A stretch of DNA of 31,533 bases from Microcystis sp. T1-4 (lineage in GTDB: Bacteria > Cyanobacteriota > Cyanobacteriia > Cyanobacteriales > Microcystaceae), in NCBI RefSeq assembly GCF_000297435.1, contig NZ_CAIP01000115.1, positions 1 to 31,533 of the forward strand, read 5' to 3'. The notes under the pieces were generated by a model. The model was not told the DNA's origin. It made no database searches and saw only the letters and a list, made by a program, of their open reading frames with translations. This document shows positions 1-6,624 of this stretch, in pieces. Every line of letters begins with the position of its first letter. Position 1 is the first letter of the stretch. The position numbers and the translations under genes were made by a program.

Positions 1-73
1 AAGCTTAAGTACTCTCATCGAATTTTATTTTAAGTTAATTATTTGCATAACAATTACCGAAGAGCCAATCTTT

Positions 74-316
74 CTACCATTGATTTTGCCGCTCAAACTC
101 GTTTTCCACCCCTAACCAATCCTGTAACTCGGCTTCAATAGGAGCATCATCAAATAACTCAGCCCAGCCTTCCCTCACCTTCTTTTTAGCACTCAGAATA
201 ATTCTTTTTCCATCAACTATCGCCTCAACTTCGTCCAGAAGTTCACACTGTTCCATGATTGCTTGAGGAATTGTAATTGCTTGAGAATTACCGATTTGTA
301 CGATTTTTAGCAACAT
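74..316 (-). CDS. MazE/AbrB-type antitoxin, orphan
   Basis: An 80-residue protein with the swapped-hairpin AbrB/MazE N-terminus: it opens MLLKIVQIGNSQAITIPQ, matching the 'k-i-GNS-aItIP' pattern of MazE antitoxins, which bind their own operator and neutralise a MazF RNase through an acidic C-terminal tail. The tail here (FDDAPIEAELQDW) is acidic and Trp-rich as expected. A toxin would follow on the minus strand towards position 1, but the only ATG overlapping the stop opens a frame of eight codons before TAA, so no mazF start is visible. Either the toxin was lost or it lies beyond the window. The family call is firm; the function is inferred. Confidence 0.8.
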   Translation of the reverse strand: MLLKIVQIGNSQAITIPQAIMEQCELLDEVEAIVDGKRIILSAKKKVREGWAELFDDAPIEAELQDWLGVENEFERQNQW

Positions 317-365
317 TTTGACGACCAGATAAACATACGATAATTATATCAACTTATACTTATTA

Positions 366-545
366 GGGAGCGATCGCCCCTCCTCCTCAAAATCGCCCCT
401 CCTCCTCCCCAAAAATGATCGCCCCTCCTCATCCAAATCGCCATTCCCCAAAAATTGCTCCTCCCAAAAACCATCGCCCCTCCCCATCATCAAAAAATGA
501 TCGCACTACAAGATCAGCTACAAGCTCGGCGATCGCATTAATAAA
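366..545. repeat. HIP1/CT-rich degenerate tandem array 1
   Basis: Fills most of the gap between the first two genes. Units of roughly 20-30 bp consist of an A-run, a GATCGC or GCGATCGC core (HIP1 or a one-base variant) and a C/T-rich tail such as CCCCTCCTCATC. Spacing is irregular and units diverge, so it is neither CRISPR nor a clean satellite. Two further arrays of the same composition occur at about 1973-2162 and 2919-3195. Confidence 0.8.
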
Positions 546-614
546 AATCCAAAAAATCAGATAATTACGGTGAATAACAATTAATTTAGTGCGTTACTAC
601 AAGAGCGATCGCAC

Positions 615-821
615 TTATTGACCTCGCCCTGGCTTACAGTCGGCAAAACTTAATGCCTCTGTGTCTAGAAAACTGGCGATCGCCATCTCAAGGATTGCTT
701 CAACGGGATAATCAATTTCAGTAGCGCGAGCAATCAGGGCATCCTGAATCCAGTCTGGTAAGCACTTTAAAATATTTTCCGCATCCGCAGACGAGATTTG
801 CTCCGAAAGTTTCACTTGCAT
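615..821 (-). CDS. Small hypothetical protein
   Basis: A 68-residue acidic protein (starts MQVKLSEQISSADAEN) with no family I recognise. It has predicted helices, no signal peptide, no membrane segment and one Cys in LKCLPDW. The composition and the 'IARATEIDYPVEAILEMAI' segment recall ribbon-helix-helix antitoxin-like small proteins, but no motif proves it. It stands alone between an array and a MITE, and its 3' end overlaps HIP1-containing sequence. Could be a genuine small gene or an orphan antitoxin remnant. Confidence 0.5.
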   Translation of the reverse strand: MQVKLSEQISSADAENILKCLPDWIQDALIARATEIDYPVEAILEMAIASFLDTEALSFADCKPGRGQ

Positions 822-948
822 GGGTTAGGACTCCAGTATGAATTTGAACATTATACGGTGGCTCAGTTGCCCTTCAAATGATCGCCTCTAGTTCTAATAG
901 TAGCGCAGGGTTTTTTGAGTAAGGTATTGTCTGCACCGCAATTCGTAC

Positions 949-1070
949 CAGCTATTCTCATTTTGAAACGATTTTGCGTTGTTTCAGCGATCTAGAGATT
1001 CGTTAAGAATTATTAACCCCTCTAGGTGCAAGGGTTTTAATGTCATGAAACCTTAAAATGAGAATTGCTA
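949..1070. mobile_element. 122-bp MITE, family A, copy 1
   Basis: An element bounded by imperfect 16-bp terminal inverted repeats, CAGCTATTCTCATTTT on the left and AAAATGAGAATTGCTA on the right. An almost identical sequence in opposite orientation lies at 29804-29925; by eye only a few positions differ. No ORF inside. It contains an inner stem (AACCCCT around a short loop, read on the minus strand). No target duplication is evident at this copy, suggesting it is older than copy 2. Confidence 0.85.
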
Positions 1071-1147
1071 TATTTTGAGAAGAGGCCGTTCTCTCAGCAA
1101 AAAAATAGATTAAAATGAGTGTGTCAGCCTGATTAACAAGATGAGTT

Positions 1148-1447
1148 ATGCCAACACCGACTATCATCGAAACAGATTTGCGCGAAGTTCTAGCAGAAAT
1201 GAATCAGAAGCTAGATACAATTTCTAAAGATGTGAATCAAGTACAGATTCGATTGGCTACTGTAGAAACCAAAGTTGATAATGTAGAGAAACGATTGGAT
1301 TCAATGGATAAGCGATTCGATAAAATGGAATTACAGATAGAAAAGGTAGAAAGCAATCAGGGCAATCAGGTTTGGGCTTTGATTGGGATTTTGTTTACGG
1401 CGGTAGTGGCAACGTCTATCCGTTTTGTTTTAACAGCTTTACCCTAG
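1148..1447 (+). CDS. Coiled-coil protein with C-terminal membrane anchor
   Basis: A 99-residue protein. Residues about 8-70 form heptad-like repeats (VNQVQIRLATVETKVDNV, then KRLDSMDKRFDKMELQIEKV), a long coiled coil; residues about 76-97 (WALIGILFTAVVATSIRFVL) form a single membrane segment, with the C-terminus ending a few residues later. Such tail-anchored coiled-coil proteins are frequent in cyanobacteria but have no assigned function. It is monocistronic, about 78 bp downstream of MITE copy 1, which could contribute to its 5' region. Confidence 0.75.
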   Translation: MPTPTIIETDLREVLAEMNQKLDTISKDVNQVQIRLATVETKVDNVEKRLDSMDKRFDKMELQIEKVESNQGNQVWALIGILFTAVVATSIRFVLTALP

Positions 1448-1470
1448 ATTTCAAAAGAAAACCTGATCGC

Positions 1471-1508
1471 GTTTTTAAGATTTAATCAACAAGAAAACAG
1501 CGATCACC
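1471..1508. repeat. Dispersed 'tail' repeat, copy 1
   Basis: AT-rich segment containing TTTAATCAACAAGAAAACAG followed by CGATCAC. Related copies at about 2166-2196, 3157-3190 and 4089-4116 share the core CAACAAGA. In two of the four the tail directly follows a HIP1/CT array, so array and tail probably form one composite repeat. Confidence 0.55.
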
Positions 1509-1509
1509 G

Positions 1510-1719
1510 TTATCTCAAGTCATCTTCGGTCAGATCAGCATCTTTCAAAATACTCTTAAGAGTACCAATTGGTAAATCTTTATTGCCATGAACAGGAACG
1601 GATAAAATAACTTTCATTCCCTGTTTTGTATAAATATAATGACTACTACTAATGCGTTTTAACTGCCAACCATAACGTTCAATAATTTTACAAAGGGCTT
1701 GGCCAGAAATAGATTTCAT
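1510..1719 (-). CDS. hicA: HicA-type mRNA interferase toxin
   Basis: A 69-residue protein of the HicA/YcfA dsRBD-like fold. The conserved core SSSHYIYTKQG supplies the catalytic His of HicA (usual pattern G-S-H-x-x-f), followed by the VPVHGNKDLPIGTLKSIL segment typical of the family. It would cleave mRNA when not bound by HicB. It is translationally coupled to the upstream hicB: the hicB stop and hicA start overlap by 4 bp (ATGA at 1716-1719). Here SSH replaces the usual GSH; the His itself is kept. Confidence 0.88.
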   Translation of the reverse strand: MKSISGQALCKIIERYGWQLKRISSSHYIYTKQGMKVILSVPVHGNKDLPIGTLKSILKDADLTEDDLR

Positions 1720-1916
1720 AATGATAATTCGACTAGCTCTTTTTCTGCTTCAATTTCTGTTTCTTGACTTGCAACTTCAAGCCATCCTTGAACTGCATCT
1801 TGCAACATTTCTAATAATTGTTCGTAGCTTTCTCCCCAGGTATGACAGCCTGGCAATGCCGGTACGGAACCGCACCAAATACCATCTTCTTGCCAGATTA
1901 GAGCTTTAATTTTCAT
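1716..1916 (-). CDS. hicB: HicB-type antitoxin
   Basis: A 66-residue partial RNase-H-like HicB domain: MKIKALIWQEDGIWCGSVPA then LPGCHTWGESYEQLLEMLQDA, the classic 'e-dg-y-a-vPaLPGc-t-G-t-eEal-n-eAi' pattern. It would bind and inhibit HicA (1510-1719), with which it overlaps by 4 bp in the order hicB-hicA. There is no added C-terminal DNA-binding domain; the short acidic tail ends at ELSL. A second Hic pair at 6002-6453 has the opposite gene order. Confidence 0.88.
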   Translation of the reverse strand: MKIKALIWQEDGIWCGSVPALPGCHTWGESYEQLLEMLQDAVQGWLEVASQETEIEAEKELVELSL

Positions 1917-1972
1917 GTTATTTTCAAAATATTTGCCTGATTTTACTATGATAATAGAAAAATACGATATGT

Positions 1973-2162
1973 GATCGCCATTCCCACATCACCCAAAAAC
2001 GATCGCCCCTCCTCACTCAAGAAACGATCGCCTCTCCTCCTCATCAAAAAGCGATCGCCCCTTCTCATCCCAAAAAAAACGATCGCCTCTCCTCATTCTC
2101 AAAAAGCGATCGCAATCATCATCACAAAAAATGATCGCCCTTTGCCTTCCTATCCCAAGCGG
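1973..2162. repeat. HIP1/CT-rich degenerate tandem array 2
   Basis: About seven units of A-run, (GC)GATCGC and CTCTCCTCATC-like tail between hicB and the next toxin-antitoxin pair. Its last 35 bp (GATCGCCCTTTGCCTTCCTA onward) are nearly duplicated at the end of array 3, together with the following tail repeat. An open frame across it is an artefact of low complexity. Confidence 0.8.
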
Positions 2163-2165
2163 CAG

Positions 2166-2196
2166 CTTTAAAGTTTAACCAACAAGATGACAGCGA
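2166..2196. repeat. Dispersed 'tail' repeat, copy 2
   Basis: TTTAAAGTTTAACCAACAAG followed by ATGACAGCGA; follows array 2 directly. With the preceding 35 bp it matches 3119-3190 closely, so the composite is about 65 bp. Confidence 0.6.
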
Positions 2197-2267
2197 ATAA
2201 CAATCAATTTGGTGTGTTACATTTATAATATAGATATTTCAAGTAAAAATCATTTCACCAACAGATC

Positions 2268-2501
2268 ATGCTTAATTCTATTAACGCATTATTTGACGGA
2301 AAGGTCTTTCATCCAGAGCAACCCGTTACATTGAAGGCTAATACTCGTGTCCGCATTATTGTTGATAACTTATCGGATGAAAATAATGAACTCACTTCTT
2401 TTTTAGAGACAGCAGAATCATTACAACTAGACGGCCCCTCTGATTGGTCAGAAAATCTAGATAAATATTTATATGGCGAAGAAAAAGAGCATGAACCCTG
2501 A
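2268..2501 (+). CDS. DUF104/AF2212-like antitoxin
   Basis: A 77-residue protein. The N-terminus (INALFDGKVFHPEQPVTLKA then NTRVRIIVD) is the compact beta-barrel signature of AF2212-like/DUF104 antitoxins ('i-A-yd-GvF-P-epv-L-egtrV-v-v'). The acidic C-terminus would wrap around the partner. It lies directly upstream of a PIN-domain toxin, overlapping by 11 bp if the toxin starts at 2491. A TATAAT-like hexamer at about 2225 could be its -10 element. Confidence 0.85.
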   Translation: MLNSINALFDGKVFHPEQPVTLKANTRVRIIVDNLSDENNELTSFLETAESLQLDGPSDWSENLDKYLYGEEKEHEP

Positions 2502-2907
2502 GAAATTTCTCGATACAAGTTATGCGATCGCTTTATCTTCATCTACGGACGATTATCATCATAAAGCACTTGCCATTGCCCAACAATTAAAAACTTCAAA
2601 AACACCTTTAGTTACAACCAGAGCCATTATTTTAGAGATTGGCAATGCTTTATCTAAACAAAAATATCGCTCTAAGTCAATTAAATTGTTGTCCTCATTA
2701 GAAAAGGACAGAACAGTGACAGTTATTCCCTTATCGGAAATTCTTTATCAAAAAGCTTTTCAACTATATTGTCAAAGAAACGATAAAAATTGGGGAATTG
2801 TTGACTGTATTTCTTTTATTGTAATGGAAGAGCGTAGAATAACGGAAGCATTAACAACGGATATTCATTTTCAGCAAGCTGGTTTTCGAGCTTTGTTGAG
2901 AGATTAA
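2491..2907 (+). CDS. vapC: PIN-domain ribonuclease toxin (VapC-like)
   Basis: A PIN-domain endoribonuclease, 138 residues from ATG 2491, the preferred start because the family begins a few residues before the first catalytic Asp; an earlier in-frame ATG at 2473 would add six Lys-rich residues. Visible acidic residues: Asp in FLDTSYAIAL, Glu in ILEIGNAL, Asp in WGIVDCISF and Asp in TTDIHFQQAG. These are the four PIN metal-ligand positions, so the toxin looks intact. Partnered with the upstream DUF104-type antitoxin (11-bp overlap). Function by family; target RNA unknown. Confidence 0.88.
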   Translation: MNPEKFLDTSYAIALSSSTDDYHHKALAIAQQLKTSKTPLVTTRAIILEIGNALSKQKYRSKSIKLLSSLEKDRTVTVIPLSEILYQKAFQLYCQRNDKNWGIVDCISFIVMEERRITEALTTDIHFQQAGFRALLRD

Positions 2908-2918
2908 TCTCAGGGCAG

Positions 2919-3195
2919 GCGATCGCCCCTTTTCCTCCCCAAAAAGCAATCGCCCCTCCCCATCATCAAAAAACGATCGCACTACAAGATCGGTGATTGC
3001 GCTCCTCCCAAAAATGATCGCCGCTCCTTCTCAAAAAACGATCGCCTCTTCTCATCCCCAAAAAGCGATCACCTCTCCTCATTCTCAAAAAGCGATCGCC
3101 TCTCCTCCTCATCAAAAATTGATCGCCCTTTGCGTTCCTATCCCAAGCAATGGCAATTTTAAAATTTAATCAACAAGATAATAGCGATCGCACTT
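2919..3195. repeat. HIP1/CT-rich degenerate tandem array 3
   Basis: The longest array, about ten units of A-run, (GC)GATCGC and CT-rich tail, ending in a 65-bp block shared with 2131-2196. It contains an ACTACAAGATCGGTGATTGCG stretch related to one in array 1 (ACTACAAGATCAGC). It sits between the VapC toxin and the RAYT. Confidence 0.8.
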
Positions 3196-3228
3196 TCAAA
3201 AGCCAAAGGAATTGCGGTCTTAAAGTTT

Positions 3229-3262
3229 GGTAGGTTGGGTTGAGGCACGAAACCCAACGCCA
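3229..3262. repeat. REP-like palindrome 1
   Basis: TAGGTTGGGTT, a short loop, then AACCCAAC form a stem-loop immediately upstream of the RAYT. Related palindromes lie downstream at 3872-3900, 3931-3960 and 4018-4049. RAYTs are known to process such REP hairpins. Confidence 0.8.
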
Positions 3263-3302
3263 GTTGCGTAAACACCAATCCAATAAATGTTATTCTAACT
3301 TG

Positions 3303-3869
3303 ATGCAATACCGTAGAGCAAAAACACCTGGAGCTACTTATTTTTTTACAGTTGTGACATACAATCGTCACAAAATTTTGTGTGAACCTGAAAATGTGGA
3401 TTTACTACGAAATGCTTTTAAATATGTTATGCGACAACATCATTTTAAGATTGATGCTATTGTCATTTTACCAGATCACATTCATGCTCTTTGGACATTG
3501 CCTGAAACAGATGCAGATTTTTCAACTCGTTGGCGATTAATTTAAAGTTATTTTAGCCGTCAATGTCATTCTCAATATCAGGGTAAAATTTCAACATCTC
3601 GACAACATAAAGGAGAAAAGGCTATTTGGCAACGTCGCTTTTGGGAGCATCAAGTTCGAGATGGTCGCCAAGGGCGCGCCTACGGCGATCGAGATTTTGT
3701 TAATCATCTCGAATACATCCATTACAATCCCGTGCATCATGGATTAGTAAATGCTCCGAAAGATTGGCAACACTCCAGTTTTCATCGTTATGTTGAAGAA
3801 GGAATTTATGATCAGATGTGGGGGGCTTCAGAAAGGCTGATCTTTGATAGTGATATTAGTATGGAATAA
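3303..3869 (+). pseudogene. REP-associated tyrosine transposase (RAYT) with in-frame stop
   Basis: A TnpA-REP (Y1 transposase, IS200-like) of 188 codons. The N-terminal MQYRRAKTPGATYFFTVVTY and the HUH motif in ILPDHIHALWTLP are intact. An ochre codon at 3543-3545 interrupts the frame at codon 81; reading straight through gives SYFSRQCHSQYQGKIS and continues without further stops to LEYIHYNPVHHGLV (catalytic Tyr region) and the natural end at 3869. One substitution, probably AAA to TAA, accounts for it. It also carries an in-frame 27-bp palindromic insertion near 3663-3691. Flanking REP palindromes fit the family's biology. The Tyr half is not translated unless the stop is read through. Confidence 0.88.
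3663..3691. repeat. Small palindromic insertion within the RAYT frame
   Basis: A GC-rich segment with arms TCGCC and GGCGA around a GGCGCGCC core, adding about nine residues (GRQGRAYGD) between VRD and RDFVNHLEY, where the family has no insertion. It keeps the frame. Its size and palindromy resemble the small dispersed repeats reported in cyanobacterial genomes. Confidence 0.55.
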
Positions 3870-3871
3870 AA

Positions 3872-4049
3872 TGTAGGTTGGGTTTCGTCGTATCAACCGA
3901 CAAGATCAACTAAAATTTTTCAAAAATTCGGTGGGTTGGGTTAAGGAACGCAACCCAACAAATTAAAAGATAATGGTGTTAATTCGTTTTGGAAAGGGGA
4001 TATTTTCTGTGTAGAAATGTTGGGTTTCCTTTCGTCAACCCAACCTACA
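3872..4049. repeat. Cluster of three REP-like palindromes
   Basis: Three hairpin-forming units of the GTTGGGTT/AACCCAAC type: 3872-3900 (degenerate right arm), 3931-3960 and 4018-4049 (GTTGGGTTTC, loop, CAACCCAACCTACA). Together with the upstream unit they bracket the RAYT. Confidence 0.75.
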
Positions 4050-4088
4050 AGATCGGCGATCGGACTTTCAGCAGTCAAAATGATCGCA

Positions 4089-4116
4089 GTTTTAAAGTCA
4101 ACAAGAAGAAGACGAT
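4089..4116. repeat. Dispersed 'tail' repeat, copy 4
   Basis: GTTTTAAAGTCAACAAGAAG-type segment matching the tails near 1480, 2170 and 3165 but without an array directly before it; it lies just past the 3' end of the ferredoxin fusion gene. Confidence 0.4.
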
Positions 4117-4127
4117 CTCACTCAGGC

Positions 4128-5345
4128 TTAATACAGTTTCTCTCCCTGATTTACGAGGATTGTACAATCAGATACAGGATATGCAACGCACAATAAAACA
4201 AAGCCCTCTTGAATTTGGTCATCATCTAAAAAAGATTGGTCTGATTGATCTACTTTGCCTGACACTAAAATACCCGCACAAGTTCCACAAGCACCTGCTC
4301 CGCAACTATATGGTAGATCTAGCTCTAATTTTTCAGCGACATCCAAAATATACTCATCAAGAGGAACTTCAAGAGGAACTTCTATGGTTTCATTAATTCC
4401 TTCATCTTCAAAAATCAATGTTACACTATATATGTTTCCAGAACTATTTCTCGGTAGTGTTTTTGCATCAGCTCTTGCAGCTTCTCTAGCTTCTCTAGTT
4501 TTTGCAGCTTTTGCAGCTCTTTCAGCTTCTCTCTCATCTTTCTCCTTCAAGATAAGAGAATATATTTTGAGATTATCCTTCTCCATGCTTGATGGGCAAC
4601 TGCCACTTTGCTGTTTTTTCTCTGTCCTTAACCACTCCTTCGTAGAGAGCGAAACAACATACAATTCGCTTAAAGTTCGAGGTGAAGGCGGGAAACTCGA
4701 AACGTACATACGTTCTACCCTAATCTTCTTACTTTCAATCTGCAATGAAAGTTGAACAATATCATCCAAAATCATAAGGGAATGTGCAAGATTTCCCTGC
4801 TGTAAAGCCTCCAAATGTTGAGCGTGTAATTTATTAAAACGTTGATAGAAGTCTTGAACATGAGCATTTCGCCAATGACCTTGATGCCAATGATTTTCCT
4901 TTAATCCATCGTTGATTTGTTCTGCTCTGTACTCAAATATTTTGATTAATTCTTCTATTCTTCCTGATAATTGATCATTATTATTAATTGTAGTTTGTTG
5001 ACCTATGACTGTACCCGTATTGCTATTTACGTTAAGATTTACACCTGATTGGGTGTTTTGGGTGACATTAGATATGTTCTCTACTGACTGAATTTGCTGA
5101 AACTGAGTGACCAATCTCTCTAAATCTTCCTTAAATTGTCTATCCAGTCGAGACTCATCAATGATTGCAGCTTCCAAAAATCTGTATTCCTGTTTTGCTT
5201 TATCAAGGCTTACTCTGCCTCGAAACCGAGTTTTCAGGAAATCTAGAATATCCGTACCAGCTTTTTCTAAAGCCCCACCAGTGGCTTTATCGAGAGCATA
5301 AAGAACAATTGTTACTGCTTGAGCGGCAAGTGCAGATATATCCAT
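4128..5345 (-). CDS. Helical N-terminal domain / Asn-rich linker / [2Fe-2S] ferredoxin fusion
   Basis: A 405-residue multidomain protein. Residues 1-45 (ALAAQAVTIVLYALDK, a Gly/Ala helix, then LDFLKTRF) resemble N-terminal adaptor segments of cyanobacterial NACHT, caspase and other conflict proteins. Residues 85-125 form an Asn/Thr/Gly-rich linker (VNLNVNSNTGTVIGQQTTIN). Residues 125-215 are helical. Residues 260-298 form a charged Ala/Glu/Arg coiled coil. Residues 303-405 are a plant-type [2Fe-2S] ferredoxin domain with ligands Cys348, Cys353, Cys356 and Cys386 (C-x4-C-x2-C-x29-C), so electron transfer is likely possible. It has no operon partner: the RAYT/REP cluster is downstream and about 245 bp of gene-free DNA upstream. 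The ferredoxin call is firm; the N-terminal role is inference. It could be a signalling or defence component, or a tethered redox protein. Confidence 0.88.
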   Translation of the reverse strand: MDISALAAQAVTIVLYALDKATGGALEKAGTDILDFLKTRFRGRVSLDKAKQEYRFLEAAIIDESRLDRQFKEDLERLVTQFQQIQSVENISNVTQNTQSGVNLNVNSNTGTVIGQQTTINNNDQLSGRIEELIKIFEYRAEQINDGLKENHWHQGHWRNAHVQDFYQRFNKLHAQHLEALQQGNLAHSLMILDDIVQLSLQIESKKIRVERMYVSSFPPSPRTLSELYVVSLSTKEWLRTEKKQQSGSCPSSMEKDNLKIYSLILKEKDEREAERAAKAAKTREAREAARADAKTLPRNSSGNIYSVTLIFEDEGINETIEVPLEVPLDEYILDVAEKLELDLPYSCGAGACGTCAGILVSGKVDQSDQSFLDDDQIQEGFVLLCVAYPVSDCTILVNQGEKLY

Positions 5346-5589
5346 AAATTTAGTGTTCCTTGTATTTAAAGCTTTTCAAACTTTGCTTACCACCAATTTC
5401 TCTTGATCACAACCGAAAAGTCTTTAGGCGGAGCAATCTAATCTATTCATTATACTGACATTTTCTGGCTAGTCAACTCCTAGAGGACAAATAAAGAGAA
5501 AGTTTCCGTATATTCACCCTGTAGAAAAGGATATTCAGAAACTTTCCACGATTATGCAAAACCTCCTGAGCTTTGATAACGAGTTAGGA
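5346..5589. other. Gene-free stretch with an imperfect 49-bp palindrome
   Basis: No gene seen. At 5498-5546 GAAAGTTTC at the left pairs with GAAACTTTC at the right; arms of about 18 bp match at roughly 14 positions around a 13-bp loop. It may be a terminator for the fragment at 5590 or a small palindromic element. Sequence nearer 5346 presumably holds the promoter of the ferredoxin fusion gene, but no clear -35/-10 was found. Confidence 0.4.
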
Positions 5590-5874
5590 CTATTTTAACA
5601 ACTCGATTTCCCCTGGTCGCCAAGTCTTATCAAACCAAGGCTCAAGCGGGCCATAAAGCCGAAGAATCGTATTCCAACCCGTGCCCGGATTTGTCTGCAC
5701 CCAATTATTTTCCTTACCCGCAAGCGGTTTCGGCCCGAAATAGATATCCACAGAACCATCGGCATTAACCAAAAGTCCCTTTGTCTGACTACCGACACTG
5801 GGAAACTGTTGATCCATCTGAATCTGCGATCGCGTCTGGTTACTGTCAAGAATCACTGACCAGAATAGTAGCAC
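5590..5874 (-). pseudogene. C-terminal fragment of a DUF1254/DUF1214 protein
   Basis: About 94 codons matching only the C-terminal DUF1214 region: MDQQFPSVGSQ, then NADGSVDIYFGPKPLAGKEN, then WNTILRLYGPLEPWFDKTW, the family's characteristic ending ('lRLYgP-e-w-d-tWrPgeIe'). Intact members are around 450 residues or longer, so roughly three quarters is missing. The apparent GTG start lies inside the domain (LLFWSV), and upstream sequence does not continue the family. Remnant. Confidence 0.75.
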
Positions 5875-6001
5875 GCTAGGATGTTTTAGCGTAACGCAGA
5901 ATAATTACAAATTCATCATGATTAAAAGCAAAAAAGCCCGTTAAGTAACTATTTTTTAAGTCAAGACGGCAATTAGCGATCACAATTCCCCCAAAAATGC
6001 T

Positions 6002-6223
6002 CTATACAGTGCTTAATGCTTTGATTTTCGCTATCTCTGTTTCTAAGTTGGGAAGTTTTTGATTATATTTTTGGGCTGTTTCTAACCATAAATCTTTTAC
6101 CATCAGTAATTCTTGTAGGGTTTCTTCTAAGGTTTCACCCTGAGCCAAACAGCCAGATAGTGCTGGAATTTCAGCGACAAAACCGCCTTCTTCACAGGGA
6201 TAAATAATAATTGGATAATTCAT
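6002..6223 (-). CDS. hicB: HicB-type antitoxin
   Basis: A 73-residue HicB: MNYPIIIYPCEEGGFVAEIP followed by ALSGCLAQGETLEETLQELL, the family pattern for the degraded RNase-H-like antitoxin domain. It follows hicA with a 2-bp gap (order hicA-hicB), the reverse of the pair at 1510-1916. The C-terminal helix (NLETEIAKIKALSTV) is short and there is no visible DNA-binding extension. Confidence 0.88.
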   Translation of the reverse strand: MNYPIIIYPCEEGGFVAEIPALSGCLAQGETLEETLQELLMVKDLWLETAQKYNQKLPNLETEIAKIKALSTV

Positions 6224-6225
6224 CT

Positions 6226-6453
6226 TTAGTTGTCTCCGATGATTTCAAGGACTCGACGAATATAAACAGATTTTACTTTTTTATTATGAACAGGTATGAT
6301 CAAAATAATATCATTTCTTTTAAAAATGTGATGGCTACCTGTAATTCGATCAAGGGAAAACCCTTCTAATTCTAGCAGTTTACAAATATCGTTGAATCTT
6401 GCGTTATTAGGACTATTCTTTAGGAGTTCTAGTAGTTTATCCCTTTTAGACAC
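6226..6453 (-). CDS. hicA: HicA-type mRNA interferase toxin
   Basis: A 75-residue HicA-like toxin. The family core GSHHIFKRNDIILIIPVHNK contains the conserved G-S-H-H, with the catalytic His, followed by KVKSVYIRRVLEIIG. It is longer than the other HicA in the window and much diverged from it, so the two loci are not recent duplicates. First gene of a two-gene unit with hicB (2-bp spacing). Confidence 0.88.
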   Translation of the reverse strand: MSKRDKLLELLKNSPNNARFNDICKLLELEGFSLDRITGSHHIFKRNDIILIIPVHNKKVKSVYIRRVLEIIGDN

Positions 6454-6517
6454 GAGTGAATGCCATTCAACAATGAGCTTGAGCAGAAATCAATTTTAAC
6501 CCAAAAGGAGAAAACTT

Positions 6518-6624
6518 TTAAGTACCTAAGCAAAATTAATTACACATTTCGATAAAGCTTTTGCCTTTTGCCTTTTGCCTTTTGCCTATCCTAACCAAGA
6601 AATTAATTTTGCACGACTACTTAA
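6518..6624. mobile_element. 107-bp MITE-like element with TTAAGTA terminal repeats
   Basis: Left terminus TTAAGTACCTAAGCAAAATT and right terminus (reverse complement) TTAAGTAGTCGTGCAAAATT share 19 of 24 terminal positions, counting the next AATT. Between them are four tandem TTTTGCC heptamers (6559-6586). No ORF. Its right end supplies the TAA stop of znuC, so it marks the znuC breakpoint. Confidence 0.7.
6559..6586. repeat. TTTTGCC heptamer x4
   Basis: Four perfect tandem copies of TTTTGCC inside the element at 6518-6624; a likely copy-number-variable site. Confidence 0.9.

Noticed and set aside
1..73. mazF start at the left edge
   Set aside because: The overlapping ATG frame reaches TAA after eight codons, and the remaining sequence shows no MazF start.
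1971..2171. 66-codon plus-strand ORF across array 2
   Set aside because: Its peptide is a Lys/Arg/Pro/Ser low-complexity translation of the HIP1/CT repeat.
366..3195. Arrays of GATCGC units as CRISPR
   Set aside because: Units diverge, spacing is irregular, there are no unique spacers of constant length, and no cas genes are present.
3989..4396. 135-codon plus-strand ORF overlapping REP DNA and the ferredoxin gene end
   Set aside because: Antisense to the clear ferredoxin domain and starting inside a repeat; no family resemblance.
4255..4755. 166-codon plus-strand ORF
   Set aside because: Antisense shadow of the Ala/Glu/Arg-rich coiled coil of the ferredoxin fusion.
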